From Gp1-AA145 sp963757135 (GTDB taxonomy: Bacteria > Acidobacteriota > Terriglobia > Terriglobales > Acidobacteriaceae): a stretch of 64,000 bases of DNA. The stretch lies in contig CAVWQE010000006.1 of assembly GCA_963757135.1 (NCBI GenBank), forward strand, positions 310,001-374,000. Direction: 5' to 3'. A program made the translations under genes and the position numbers. This document shows positions 15,476 to 23,880 of the stretch, one piece after another. The notes under the pieces were generated by a model, which saw nothing but the letters and a program-made list of their open reading frames with translations, did not search any database and was not told the DNA's origin. Position 1 is the first letter of the stretch. Each line of letters opens with the position of its first letter.

Positions 15476-16090
15476 GTGCGATTCAGAAGTCTAAAACTCT
15501 CGGTTCTAGCGTTGGCGGTAATTGGTGCCTTGGCGATTGCGCCTGCGGCGATGGCTACCACCTGTCCGGCAGGCGATACCTGCATGGATCTCACTCAAAG
15601 CAATCTGAACGTGGCGGGCCCTTATGGCACAGTCGAATTGAGCCAAAATGGCAGCAACGTTGACGTCACCATCGTGATGAACGCCGGTTTCGGTGTGAAA
15701 CTGAGCGGCGGCGACATTTTCGTGAATACCACGGCAACTTTGAATTCCAGTTCGATTGGAAACTTCAGCGTGGGCACTCCTCACCTCTTCCAGACCGGGA
15801 CCAGCGTTGGCAGTTTCGCATTCAATTATCGCGAAACGATAAAGACCAATGCCACCCAGTCCTCGACATTCAGCTTCACGATTTCGAATGTCACGATCAG
15901 CCAGTTGACCGGCTTCGGAATTCACCTTTGCGTGGTTGCAGCGCAGGGTAACGGTTGCGCTTTGACTGGCTTTGCAGTGACCGGAGGTCCGAATGGCCCG
16001 CCGGCAGTTCCTGAGCCCGGCACGTTGGGCATGCTGGGAACCGGACTGGTCGGCATCGCCGGCTTAGTTCGTCGTCGCTTCATCTCGTAG
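15476..16090 (+). CDS. PEP-CTERM sorting-domain protein
   Basis: Exported protein of 204 aa processed by an exosortase. A signal peptide (RSLKLSVLALAVIGALAIAPAAMA) precedes a Thr/Ser/Asn-rich beta-structured body. The C-terminus is a textbook PEP-CTERM signal: VPEPGT, hydrophobic helix LGMLGTGLVGIAGLV, then RRRFIS. The start is GTG 15476 because AAGGGGG lies 6-7 nt upstream and it places the signal peptide at the very N-terminus; ATG 15455 is an alternative. Four cysteines (about 31, 37, 166, 172) may form disulfides. Such proteins go to the outer surface, often with exopolysaccharide. The exosortase gene is not in the window. Confidence 0.88.
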   Translation: MRFRSLKLSVLALAVIGALAIAPAAMATTCPAGDTCMDLTQSNLNVAGPYGTVELSQNGSNVDVTIVMNAGFGVKLSGGDIFVNTTATLNSSSIGNFSVGTPHLFQTGTSVGSFAFNYRETIKTNATQSSTFSFTISNVTISQLTGFGIHLCVVAAQGNGCALTGFAVTGGPNGPPAVPEPGTLGMLGTGLVGIAGLVRRRFIS

Positions 16091-16117
16091 TTGCTAACGT
16101 TGTTCCCCCTTTCTGCT

Positions 16118-16148
16118 GACCCCGGGAGAAATCCCGGGGTCTTCTATT
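16118..16148 (+). terminator. Rho-independent terminator of the PEP-CTERM gene
   Basis: GACCCCGGG-AGAAAT-CCCGGGGTC, a perfect 9-bp stem with a 6-nt loop, is followed by TTCTATTT. It begins 27 nt after the stop codon. Confidence 0.85.
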
Positions 16149-16216
16149 TCACGCCTAGTCCGCCCGCTGCAGACGGGCGATACTCACGCCTAACGAAATT
16201 GTGACGATTTAAAGGC

Positions 16217-17197
16217 CTATCTGCCGAGAACCTGCCTCAGGTGGCTCGCGATTTGCTGGCCGTGGAACCGGCCGTTTTCGATGAATATCTCATTCGTCCG
16301 TGATCCTGCGACGATCACGCCAGCCACATAAACCCCGGGAACATTACTCTCCAGGGTAATGGGATCGCATACGGGACGGCATTGTTCCGAGGAAAGCTCA
16401 ATCCCAATCGAGCGCAGGAACTCATAGTCCGGATGGTAGCCGGTCAGAGCAAACACAAAGTCATTCTTCACCCGGATCTCGCCTTCCGGCGTATTCAGCA
16501 GGACATCGCTGGGGGTGATCTCGACCACGCTGCTGTTGAAATAGGCACTGATTTTGCCATTCTTGATACGGTTTTCAATGTCCGGAAGAATCCAGTACTT
16601 CACGTGGGTATGCATCTTCGACCCCCGATGCACCAATGTCACGCGCGCTCCATGGCGCCAGAGATCCAGGGCTGAAATCGCAGCGGAGTTCTTGCCTCCT
16701 ATAACTATGACGTCGTTGTCGTAGTAAGGGTGGGGCTCGCGATAATAGTGTAGTACCTTGGGCAGGTCCTCACCGGGGACTCGCAGGAGATTGGCGCGGT
16801 CGTAATACCCTGTGGCCACGATTACCTTGCGGCAAGCGTAGTCGAAGACACGGCCCAGCCGATCACAGGTGGTTATGTGAAAATTGTTATCCTGGCCCAT
16901 TACGGTTTCAACTCGTTGATACTGACGGATATCGAGTTTGTAATGCTCTGAGGCCTTGCGGTAGTACTCCAGCGCCTCCAACCGGTTCGGCTTGGGATTG
17001 GCGCTGCTGAATGGCAGGTCTCCAATCTCCAGCAGTTCCGGCGTAGTGAAAAAGATCATGTTGGCCGGGTAGTTAAAGATCGAATTCACCAGACAGCCTT
17101 TGTCGATGCCGATCACCTCGAAGCCCGCGCGCTGGGCGTCGATGGCGCATGCCAGACCAGTCGGACCTGCCCCGATGACAATCACATCGGCACGCAT
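16217..17197 (-). CDS. ypdA: YpdA-like flavin disulfide reductase
   Basis: Thioredoxin-reductase-like FAD/NADPH oxidoreductase of the YpdA family, reported as bacillithiol disulfide reductase in Firmicutes. The N-terminal FAD motif is VIVIGAGPTGLACAIDAQRAG. A second dinucleotide-binding motif is VIVIGGKNSAAISALDLWRHG. The C-terminal FAD contact is NVPGVYVAGVIVAG. No CxxC pair is present, as expected for YpdA. The start is set at ATG 17197 (326 aa), giving MRADVIVIGAG; a TTG at 17260 would add 21 residues. The longest frame overlaps the divergent aspartase gene and is unlikely. It implies a bacillithiol-type thiol system, but no bsh genes are in the window. Confidence 0.88.
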   Translation of the reverse strand: MRADVIVIGAGPTGLACAIDAQRAGFEVIGIDKGCLVNSIFNYPANMIFFTTPELLEIGDLPFSSANPKPNRLEALEYYRKASEHYKLDIRQYQRVETVMGQDNNFHITTCDRLGRVFDYACRKVIVATGYYDRANLLRVPGEDLPKVLHYYREPHPYYDNDVIVIGGKNSAAISALDLWRHGARVTLVHRGSKMHTHVKYWILPDIENRIKNGKISAYFNSSVVEITPSDVLLNTPEGEIRVKNDFVFALTGYHPDYEFLRSIGIELSSEQCRPVCDPITLESNVPGVYVAGVIVAGSRTNEIFIENGRFHGQQIASHLRQVLGR

Positions 17198-17388
17198 ATT
17201 ACTGCGGCCGTCGAGCTGAGGCTTGGGCAGAGTGTCTGGAATGTGCTTGATAACGGGCAAGTTCGATCCTGCAATGGAACCCTGTTTCGAGAGATGAAAG
17301 TTTAGCACGACGAAAATGACCGGGCCATCGTAACCCGCATCCGAAAAGCTCTGCAGCGCACTGATTGCTATAATTTCATGGAGATGCC

Positions 17389-18837
17389 ATGTCAGCTTTG
17401 ACGCAGTCCGCCACCCGCTCCGAGAAAGATTCGATTGGCCCGAAAGAGATTCCCGCACACGTTTACTACGGGATCCAGACCGCGCGCGCAGTTGAAAACT
17501 ATCCGATTTCTGGAATGCGCGCTCATCCCACTTTGATTCGTGCTTTTGGAATGGTTAAGGAGGCCGCGGCGGAAGCTAACCGCGAGCTCGGCCTGGTGGA
17601 TGACAAGATTGCAATCGCCATCATTCAAGCCGCCCGTGAGGTTCAGCAGGGTAAGTGGAACAAGGAATTCGTGGTTGACGTTTTCCAGGCCGGAGCCGGT
17701 GTCAGCTTCCACATGAACACCAATGAAGTGATCGCGAATCGGGCGGTCGAAATCCTGGGAGGTACGCTCGGCGATTATTCGAAAGTCCATCCCAATGACC
17801 ACGTGAATTACGGACAAAGCACCAACGATGTTTTTCCGACGGGTATGCGGCTGGCCACGCTACTTGAACTCGACATGTTATATCCCGTTCTCGACTCACT
17901 CGTCGCCGCATGCGAGCAGAAGGGCAAAGAATTTCACTCCGTTCTGAAGTCAGGCCGCACTCACATGCAGGACGCCGTTCCCATGCGTCTTGGGCAGGAG
18001 TTTGCGGCGTACGCTGGAGCGATAGCTCGCGCTGAAACAGCGATCCGTTCCAGTGCTGAACTGCTGCGGGAACTCGGCCTGGGCGGCTCGGCCGTCGGCA
18101 CGGGAATCAACACTCATCCTGATTACCGCGAACGCGCCATACGCAATTTGGCGCGCATCTCCGGGCAAAAGCTGGTTCCCGTTGATGACATGCGCTATGC
18201 CATGCAATCAAATCTTGCCATGGCGGCGGTATCGTCGGCGCTGCGCAACTTGGCGCTTGAGGTCATTCGTATTTCCAATGACCTGCGCCTGCTCTCCTCC
18301 GGGCCGAACACCGGATTTGCAGAAATTAATTTGCCCGCGCTTCAGCCTGGCTCCTCGATCATGCCGGGCAAGATCAATCCGGTAATCCCTGAATTGGCGG
18401 CTATGGTTTCGTTTCAAGTTATCGGAAACGATCTTGCGGTGGCGATGGCGGTGCAGGCCGGGCAACTCGAACTCAACGTCATGATGCCGACCATGGCATA
18501 TAGCGTCATGCAGTCCATAACGACCCTGACCAACATGATTCGCCAACTTACGGACAAATGCATTTCCGGAATCACAGCCAACGAACAGCGCTGCAACTTC
18601 TATGTGCAAGCAACCGTGTCGCTGGCCACTGCCCTGAATCCATATATCGGATACGCAAAGGCTGCGGACATCGCTAAAGAAGCAGTGGCGACCGGCCGGT
18701 CGATCATCGAAATCGCCCGCGAAAAAAAGCTCCTGAGTGAGCAGGAGATTAAAGAAATCCTCGACCCGGTGCGCATGACTGAGCCTGTCCGTCCGCTGGA
18801 TGCCGCAAAAAAGCGAGAGGATATCAAGGGCAAATAA
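17389..18837 (+). CDS. aspA: Aspartate ammonia-lyase (aspartase)
   Basis: Reversibly deaminates L-aspartate to fumarate and ammonia. It belongs to the fumarase/aspartase superfamily: signature GSSIMPGKINPV (about residue 324), catalytic-loop region SGRTHMQDAVPMRLGQE, and GGSAVGTGINTHPDY. The N-terminal IPAHVYYGIQTARAVENYPI is of the aspartase rather than fumarase type. The 482-aa length fits. ATG 17389 is preceded by GGAG at good distance. It is divergent from the YpdA gene, with about 190 bp between starts. Fumarase activity cannot be fully excluded by eye. Confidence 0.9.
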   Translation: MSALTQSATRSEKDSIGPKEIPAHVYYGIQTARAVENYPISGMRAHPTLIRAFGMVKEAAAEANRELGLVDDKIAIAIIQAAREVQQGKWNKEFVVDVFQAGAGVSFHMNTNEVIANRAVEILGGTLGDYSKVHPNDHVNYGQSTNDVFPTGMRLATLLELDMLYPVLDSLVAACEQKGKEFHSVLKSGRTHMQDAVPMRLGQEFAAYAGAIARAETAIRSSAELLRELGLGGSAVGTGINTHPDYRERAIRNLARISGQKLVPVDDMRYAMQSNLAMAAVSSALRNLALEVIRISNDLRLLSSGPNTGFAEINLPALQPGSSIMPGKINPVIPELAAMVSFQVIGNDLAVAMAVQAGQLELNVMMPTMAYSVMQSITTLTNMIRQLTDKCISGITANEQRCNFYVQATVSLATALNPYIGYAKAADIAKEAVATGRSIIEIAREKKLLSEQEIKEILDPVRMTEPVRPLDAAKKREDIKGK

Positions 18838-18970
18838 CAGGGCACGACGGCCTCCCCATGTTCGCAGAAAAAATCCGGTAGGAACAATCTAGGGCGAAGC
18901 GGCCCGTGCAACCCACACCCAGCGGCCCTAATCTCAGTTCTGATTCCAAACTGAGGAGGAACCGTTAATC

Positions 18971-19324
18971 ATGAAAAAGTTCAAGCTCTCGCATGCACTC
19001 GCGTCCGTAGCCCTTGGAGCAACCATGATGGTGGCAGCTATGCCTGCTGCGCGCGCCGATGACGACCACGGTCGCGCTCGATGCCAGCGGGCAGTTGAAA
19101 AGGCCCAGGACAAATATCAGCACGAGGCCCGGGAGCACGGACGCCGCAGTCCTGAGGCGCAAAATGCTCGCGCGCGCCTCAACCAAACCTGGGACCGTTG
19201 CTACAGCGAAACCCATGCCTGGTATGATCCGCACACTCAACAGTGGCGTACCGACCGCGACTGGGACCGCAACTATGATTGGGACCGCGACGGAGATCGC
19301 GATCACGACGGAGATCGGCACTAG
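18971..19324 (+). CDS. Secreted Asp/Arg/His-rich small protein
   Basis: 117-aa exported protein with a strong ribosome binding site (GAGGAGG) and a signal peptide ending MPAARADDDH. The mature part is highly charged: a helical segment (RCQRAVEKAQDKYQHEAREH) followed by a C-terminal tail of near-repeats built from DRD, WDRN, YDWDRD and HDGDRH. Two cysteines (about 38 and 77) could pair. The composition suggests a periplasmic metal- or polyanion-binding protein, but I do not recognise a family. Confidence 0.7.
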   Translation: MKKFKLSHALASVALGATMMVAAMPAARADDDHGRARCQRAVEKAQDKYQHEAREHGRRSPEAQNARARLNQTWDRCYSETHAWYDPHTQQWRTDRDWDRNYDWDRDGDRDHDGDRH

Positions 19325-19349
19325 AACTCTGATGTGAGGGTTACTTGAA

Positions 19350-19391
19350 GCGGCAAACGCTCTCTGGACGGCGTTTGTCGCTCTTGTCTTT
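19350..19391. terminator. Hairpin between convergent genes
   Basis: GCGGCAAACGC and GCGTTTGTCGC pair over 11 bp (one G-U) around a 10-nt loop, followed by TCTTGTCTTT. It lies between the Asp-rich protein gene and the convergent FadN-like gene and could terminate rightward transcription. Confidence 0.6.
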
Positions 19392-19419
19392 AGAGTTGGA
19401 AGGCAAAGACAGGCATGGA

Positions 19420-21831
19420 TCAATTTCTCAAACTCTTTCCGGTTTTCAATGTGTACTGAATTCTCTCCTGCGTCTTCTTTTCGCCGCAAAGCGACTTGAA
19501 ACCTTCGCGCTCAAGGTCGAGCATATATTCCTCGCTGATTGGCGTACCGGGCGTCAGGTTGCCTCCGCTAAGTACTTCCGCGATCTTGTGACCGAGTTTC
19601 ACCTCGTAGTCGGTGATGAAATCCCCCTGCCGCATCAGATGAATCCCCATCTTGAGTGCCGCGAGAGTGTCTTCACCTGGTGCCGGAATATCAATGCGCG
19701 GCACCGGTGGCTCGTAACCCGCACGCAAAAGTTCCAGCGCGCGCGCTTTCGCGTCGGCCAGAACTCGCTCGCGGTTCATGGTGATGCCATCGCCGCTCGA
19801 TAGAAAACCGAGTCCGCGGGCTTCGTAGGCCGAAGTTGCAACCTTAGCTGTAGCAATGGTTTCGAAGGCTTTTTTCATCGCTTCCATCAGCTCAACCGAT
19901 TGAGCAATCCCGCCCTTGCCATGAAGCGCCGTCGCCTCATCCACCGCGCGCAGCAGCATCTCTTTACAGCCACCGCCGCCAGGGAGCAATCCGACTCCGA
20001 CTTCGACCAGTCCGATGTAGAGTTCTGCGTGTGGTTGACGCGCAGGTGCGTGTAACGTGATCTCCGCCCCACCACCCAATGTCATACCGAATGGAGCGAC
20101 GACCACCGGCTTGGCCGAAAACTTTATCGCCTGAGTCATTCCCTGGAACTGCCGGATGGCAAGGTCAACTTCGTCCCATTCTTCTTCTTGCACTGACATC
20201 AGCAGCAGCATCAGGTTCGCGCCCACGGAAAAATTTGCCGTGTCGTTGGTCATTACGAAAGCATCGAAGTCGGCACCAGGGCCTTGCGGCTTCAGCGTCT
20301 GCGTAATCAGTGAAACGATGTCAGCTCCCAGCGAATTCATCTTGGAGTGAAACTCGATGCAGCCGACCCCATCCCCTAGGTCAACCAGCGAAGCCCCGGA
20401 ATTCTTCTTCACCACGCCGTGGGATTTCTTAGCTACGCTGACCGACCACACGCCCGACGGAACTTCTGTGGGTGCATATTCTTCGGTAGACATTTGCCAG
20501 TACGCCCGCCCAGAAGAAGTCTTGGCATTTTCGGTGTACCATGACTTTTTTCCCGACCCAAGCAATTTTTCGACGTTAGCTGCAACCGGGCGTCCTTCTT
20601 TTCTCATCCGTTCGACGGTTGCTTCCACTCCCGCCGCATCCCACAATTCAAACGGCCCCAATTCCCAGTTAAACCCGAGCCGCATGGCGCGATCAATTTC
20701 AACTATTGAATCCGCAATCTCCGGAACCCGATCAGCCGAGTAGTTCCATAAATCACAAAGCGCCCTCCACAAGAATGCACCGGCGTTATCTTCTGTTTTT
20801 ACGGGCTTTCCATCGAACCCCAGCAGCATCCGCAACCGTGGTCCGATGTCTTCCACATTTTTCGCCATTTCGAGCACAGCAAATTTGGGCTTCTGCTGCG
20901 GACGATAATCGAGCGTCTTCCAATCCAAGGCAAGACGTGCTTCTTCGCCGTCCTTGCCTTTAATTTTCTTGTAGAAGCCACCTTTAGTTTTATCTCCCAG
21001 CCATTTGCGCGTCAGCATCTCTTTGAAAAACGGCGGAAGTGTGGAGCGTTCCTGAGTCTTCTCCATGTTGCTGACAACGTGCCCTAGAATGTCGAGCCCA
21101 ACCAGATCAATCGTCCGAAAGGTCGCCGACCTCGGCCATCCGACCGCTAGACCAGTCAGTGCGTCCACTTCCTCGATCGTGAACTCAAGCTCCTGCATCA
21201 ATCGCATCACGTTCAGCACGGAGAACGTGCCAATACGATTAGCAATGAAGTTTGGTGTGTCCTTGGCAAAAACAACACCTTTACCGAGCTGAACGTCGGA
21301 AAAACTGGCCACTTCGTCCATCAGGGTTCGGTCGGAGTCCGGAGTAGGGATGATCTCCAGCAGCCGCATGTAGCGCGGGGGATTGAAAAAATGTGTGCCG
21401 AACCAGCAGCGGCGAAAATCTTCAGAAAACCCCTCGGCAATGCTCGCGACCGGCAGGCCGCTGGTGTTGGTGGTGATAATCGTCCCTGGGCGGCGGACCG
21501 CTTCGACTTTCTTCAGCAGGCCCCGCTTGATATCTAAATTTTCGACGACGGCTTCAATGATCCAGTCCACCTCGCCCAGCTTCTTCAAATCGTCTTCGAA
21601 ATTGCCAACCGTGACCATTCGCGCAAGCGAGCTCTCAAGAAATGCAGCAGGTTTGGCTTTGATCGCAGATTCCAAGCCGGCAGCGGCGATCTTATTGCGC
21701 GAGGAAGGTCCTCCATCGGTGGGAACGATGTCCAGCAAATAGCTAGGCACGCCAGCGTTGGCAAAATGAGCGGCAATTCGTGACCCCATTGTGCCGGCCC
21801 CGAGGATCGCCACCTTATGAATGCGACTCAT
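19420..21831 (-). CDS. 3-hydroxyacyl-CoA dehydrogenase / enoyl-CoA hydratase, FadN-like
   Basis: Bifunctional beta-oxidation enzyme (803 aa). It hydrates enoyl-CoA and oxidises the 3-hydroxyacyl-CoA. Order is dehydrogenase first: NAD-binding KVAILGAGTMGSRIAAHFAN, then THFFNPPRYMRLLEIIPT with catalytic His, then helical C-domains. The hydratase/crotonase domain follows at about 480-700 (NFSVGANLMLLL, GGGAEITLHAPARQPHAELY, LPGGGGCKEMLLR). This order matches Bacillus FadN rather than E. coli FadB. The start is ATG 21831, with GGAG upstream; the longest frame adds 26 non-conserved residues. It is divergent from the thiolase with 76 bp between starts, implying a shared control region. Confidence 0.93.
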   Translation of the reverse strand: MSRIHKVAILGAGTMGSRIAAHFANAGVPSYLLDIVPTDGGPSSRNKIAAAGLESAIKAKPAAFLESSLARMVTVGNFEDDLKKLGEVDWIIEAVVENLDIKRGLLKKVEAVRRPGTIITTNTSGLPVASIAEGFSEDFRRCWFGTHFFNPPRYMRLLEIIPTPDSDRTLMDEVASFSDVQLGKGVVFAKDTPNFIANRIGTFSVLNVMRLMQELEFTIEEVDALTGLAVGWPRSATFRTIDLVGLDILGHVVSNMEKTQERSTLPPFFKEMLTRKWLGDKTKGGFYKKIKGKDGEEARLALDWKTLDYRPQQKPKFAVLEMAKNVEDIGPRLRMLLGFDGKPVKTEDNAGAFLWRALCDLWNYSADRVPEIADSIVEIDRAMRLGFNWELGPFELWDAAGVEATVERMRKEGRPVAANVEKLLGSGKKSWYTENAKTSSGRAYWQMSTEEYAPTEVPSGVWSVSVAKKSHGVVKKNSGASLVDLGDGVGCIEFHSKMNSLGADIVSLITQTLKPQGPGADFDAFVMTNDTANFSVGANLMLLLMSVQEEEWDEVDLAIRQFQGMTQAIKFSAKPVVVAPFGMTLGGGAEITLHAPARQPHAELYIGLVEVGVGLLPGGGGCKEMLLRAVDEATALHGKGGIAQSVELMEAMKKAFETIATAKVATSAYEARGLGFLSSGDGITMNRERVLADAKARALELLRAGYEPPVPRIDIPAPGEDTLAALKMGIHLMRQGDFITDYEVKLGHKIAEVLSGGNLTPGTPISEEYMLDLEREGFKSLCGEKKTQERIQYTLKTGKSLRN

Positions 21832-21907
21832 CAAGAACTCCAATCCGAACGCCAGCTTTCGACTGCCGCGGTCACCCGGTTCATAATAGTAATGGTTGGA
21901 GGGTCTC

Positions 21908-23086
21908 ATGCGCGAAGTGGTGCTGGTTTCGTCGGTTCGAACGCCGATTGGTCGGGCTCATAAAGGCACATTGCGATCCAGCCGCCCGGACGAACTCGCA
22001 GCCGTGGCCATCAAAGGCGCGCTGGCGCGCGTGCCGCAACTCGATCCGAAAGAAATCGAAGACGTGATTCTCGGCTGCGCCATGCCCGAAGCCGAGCAAG
22101 GAATGAATGTCGCTCGCATCGCCTCCCTGCGTGCGGGGCTTCCCGTAGAAGTGTCGGCGATGACCATCAACCGTTTCTGCTCGTCAGGCTTGCAGGCGAT
22201 CGCAATGGCCGCAGAACGGATTGGCAGCGGCGCAGCGGAGACGATTATCGCGGGGGGAACAGAATCCATGTCCCTGGTTCCCATGGGCGGCCACAAGATT
22301 TCTCCTAACCCCTGGCTGGTGGACCACTACCCTGATGCCTACCTCTCGATGGGCTTGACCGCCGAGCGCGTCGCGCAGCGATACGGAATCACCCGCGAAG
22401 CCGCGGATGATTTCGCATTGCGCAGCCATCAAAAAGCCCTGGCGGCAATTCAGGCGGGAAATTTCGCCGACGAAACCGTTCTTGTGCCGGTGGTCTTCAC
22501 CGTTCCTAACGGTTCGAAACCCAAGCGGCAGGAAATAACTTTCACCACCGACGAAGGCCCGCGCGCGGACACTTCCCTCGAAGCTCTGCTTGCTCTTCGT
22601 CCGGCATTTCACGTCAAAGGAACTGTGACTGCGGGAAACTCTTCGCAGGTCTCCGATGGCGCTGCCGCTGCTATTGTGATGTCTGCCGAGCGCGCCCAAC
22701 GGCTCGGGATTAAGCCGCTGGTGCGTTATGTGTCTTTCGCGACAGCCGGCTATAAGCCGGAAGAGATGGGGATCGGACCGGTGTTTGCGATTCCCAAGGC
22801 ACTCAAGCTCGCCGGCCTCAAGCTTTCGGATGTTGATGTTATCGAATTGAACGAAGCGTTCGCCGCGCAGTCGCTGGCTGTGATCCAGGAAGCCGGGCTG
22901 GATTCCGCCCGAGTGAATCCGAACGGCGGAGCAATCGCTCTTGGCCATCCCCTCGGCTGTACCGGCGCAAAGTTAACGGCAACCGTCATTCGCGAACTCA
23001 AGCGCCGCAATGGCCGCTATGGCATGGTAACGATGTGCGTCGGCGGAGGCATGGGCGCCGCCGGAATATTCGAAAACCTGAGCTAG
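21908..23086 (+). CDS. Acetyl-CoA C-acyltransferase (thiolase)
   Basis: Last step of beta-oxidation: thiolytic cleavage of 3-ketoacyl-CoA to acetyl-CoA and a shortened acyl-CoA. The nucleophilic Cys is in NRFCSSGLQAIAM (about Cys91). The His motif is GGAIALGHPLGCTGA, and the second Cys is in TMCVGGGMGAAGIFE. Start ATG 21908 follows GGAGGG at 6 nt. The 392-aa length fits. With the divergent FadN-like gene it makes a complete hydratase-dehydrogenase-thiolase set. No acyl-CoA dehydrogenase is adjacent. Confidence 0.94.
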   Translation: MREVVLVSSVRTPIGRAHKGTLRSSRPDELAAVAIKGALARVPQLDPKEIEDVILGCAMPEAEQGMNVARIASLRAGLPVEVSAMTINRFCSSGLQAIAMAAERIGSGAAETIIAGGTESMSLVPMGGHKISPNPWLVDHYPDAYLSMGLTAERVAQRYGITREAADDFALRSHQKALAAIQAGNFADETVLVPVVFTVPNGSKPKRQEITFTTDEGPRADTSLEALLALRPAFHVKGTVTAGNSSQVSDGAAAAIVMSAERAQRLGIKPLVRYVSFATAGYKPEEMGIGPVFAIPKALKLAGLKLSDVDVIELNEAFAAQSLAVIQEAGLDSARVNPNGGAIALGHPLGCTGAKLTATVIRELKRRNGRYGMVTMCVGGGMGAAGIFENLS

Positions 23087-23202
23087 TTTTGTGGGAGCGT
23101 CAGCTCGCGATACAACGCAATCGATTATGGACAGCCAGCTGGTTCAGCCTGATGTCGTGATGGTTTTATTGCAGCGTGGACTGCCCAGAGCGGCTAATTC
23201 TG

Positions 23203-23862
23203 CTATTCAGAATCGGCCTCTTTTTTTCTCAGGCGTTTGTGTCCGGTCTTTTTCTTCCGATCGCGCATAAATCCCCGGAATGCTGGCACGCTCGCAACGT
23301 CGAGCAGTCGCTCGCGTCTTTTCCGCGAAGGCATTCGTTGACTAAGAATCTGATTTCGCATGTTCCCGATGTGCTCGACCCAGTCGGCCCACTCCGGTCC
23401 AAATTGCTGCTCTAACTCACGCCGCAGACGCGACGCCAGCGCGGGACTGCGGCCGTTAGTCGAGATCGCAATCTGCAGCGAGCCTCGGCGGACGATAGCC
23501 GGATAGAAAACATCGCAGTTCGGGGGATCATCGACCGAGTTGCAGAGTACGCCACGCATTGTGCAGGCACGGAAAACGGCTGCGTTGACCGCAGGCGAGT
23601 CGGTTGCAGCAATCGCCAGAAACGCTCCAGCGATGTCTTTGGCTGCGAACCGCCGCTGCTTCCAGGTTAAGATCCCGGCCCGCGCTAGCTTTTGAATCTT
23701 CTTTGTGGCTCGCGGACTCAAGACCGTGACCCGCGGAAGATACGGCAACAGACCCGCGATCTTCTCTTCGGCGACCGCCCCCGCTCCGACTACAACACAC
23801 TTTCTGCCCTCGAGCTTCACCATCATCGGGAAGAATGTCACGTCTGTCGCGGCAGGGGGCAT
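23203..23862 (-). CDS. Precorrin-2 dehydrogenase / sirohydrochlorin ferrochelatase (CysG N-domain, Met8-like)
   Basis: Converts precorrin-2 to sirohydrochlorin with NAD and inserts iron to give siroheme for sulfite and nitrite reductases. It shows FPMMVKLEGRKCVVVGAGAV (NAD fold), AIAATDSPAVNAAVFRAC and the active-site region NSVDDPPNCDVFYPAIVRRG with the catalytic Asp, then IAISTNGRSPALASRLRREL. The C-terminal 35 residues are very basic (Lys/Arg-rich). The 219-aa length fits a standalone Met8-type enzyme without a methyltransferase domain. An HtrA-like gene ends 18 bp upstream in the same direction. No other siroheme gene is nearby. Confidence 0.9.
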   Translation of the reverse strand: MPPAATDVTFFPMMVKLEGRKCVVVGAGAVAEEKIAGLLPYLPRVTVLSPRATKKIQKLARAGILTWKQRRFAAKDIAGAFLAIAATDSPAVNAAVFRACTMRGVLCNSVDDPPNCDVFYPAIVRRGSLQIAISTNGRSPALASRLRRELEQQFGPEWADWVEHIGNMRNQILSQRMPSRKRRERLLDVASVPAFRGFMRDRKKKTGHKRLRKKEADSE

Positions 23863-23880
23863 GCTCGGGTTAGAGAAATT

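Noticed and set aside
16217..17458. 413-aa form of the YpdA-like reductase
   Set aside because: The extra N-terminus overlaps the divergent aspartase start and is not reductase-like; the FAD motif begins right after ATG 17197.
22184..22948. 254-codon open frame opposite the thiolase gene
   Set aside because: Antisense shadow; the thiolase frame carries all catalytic motifs.
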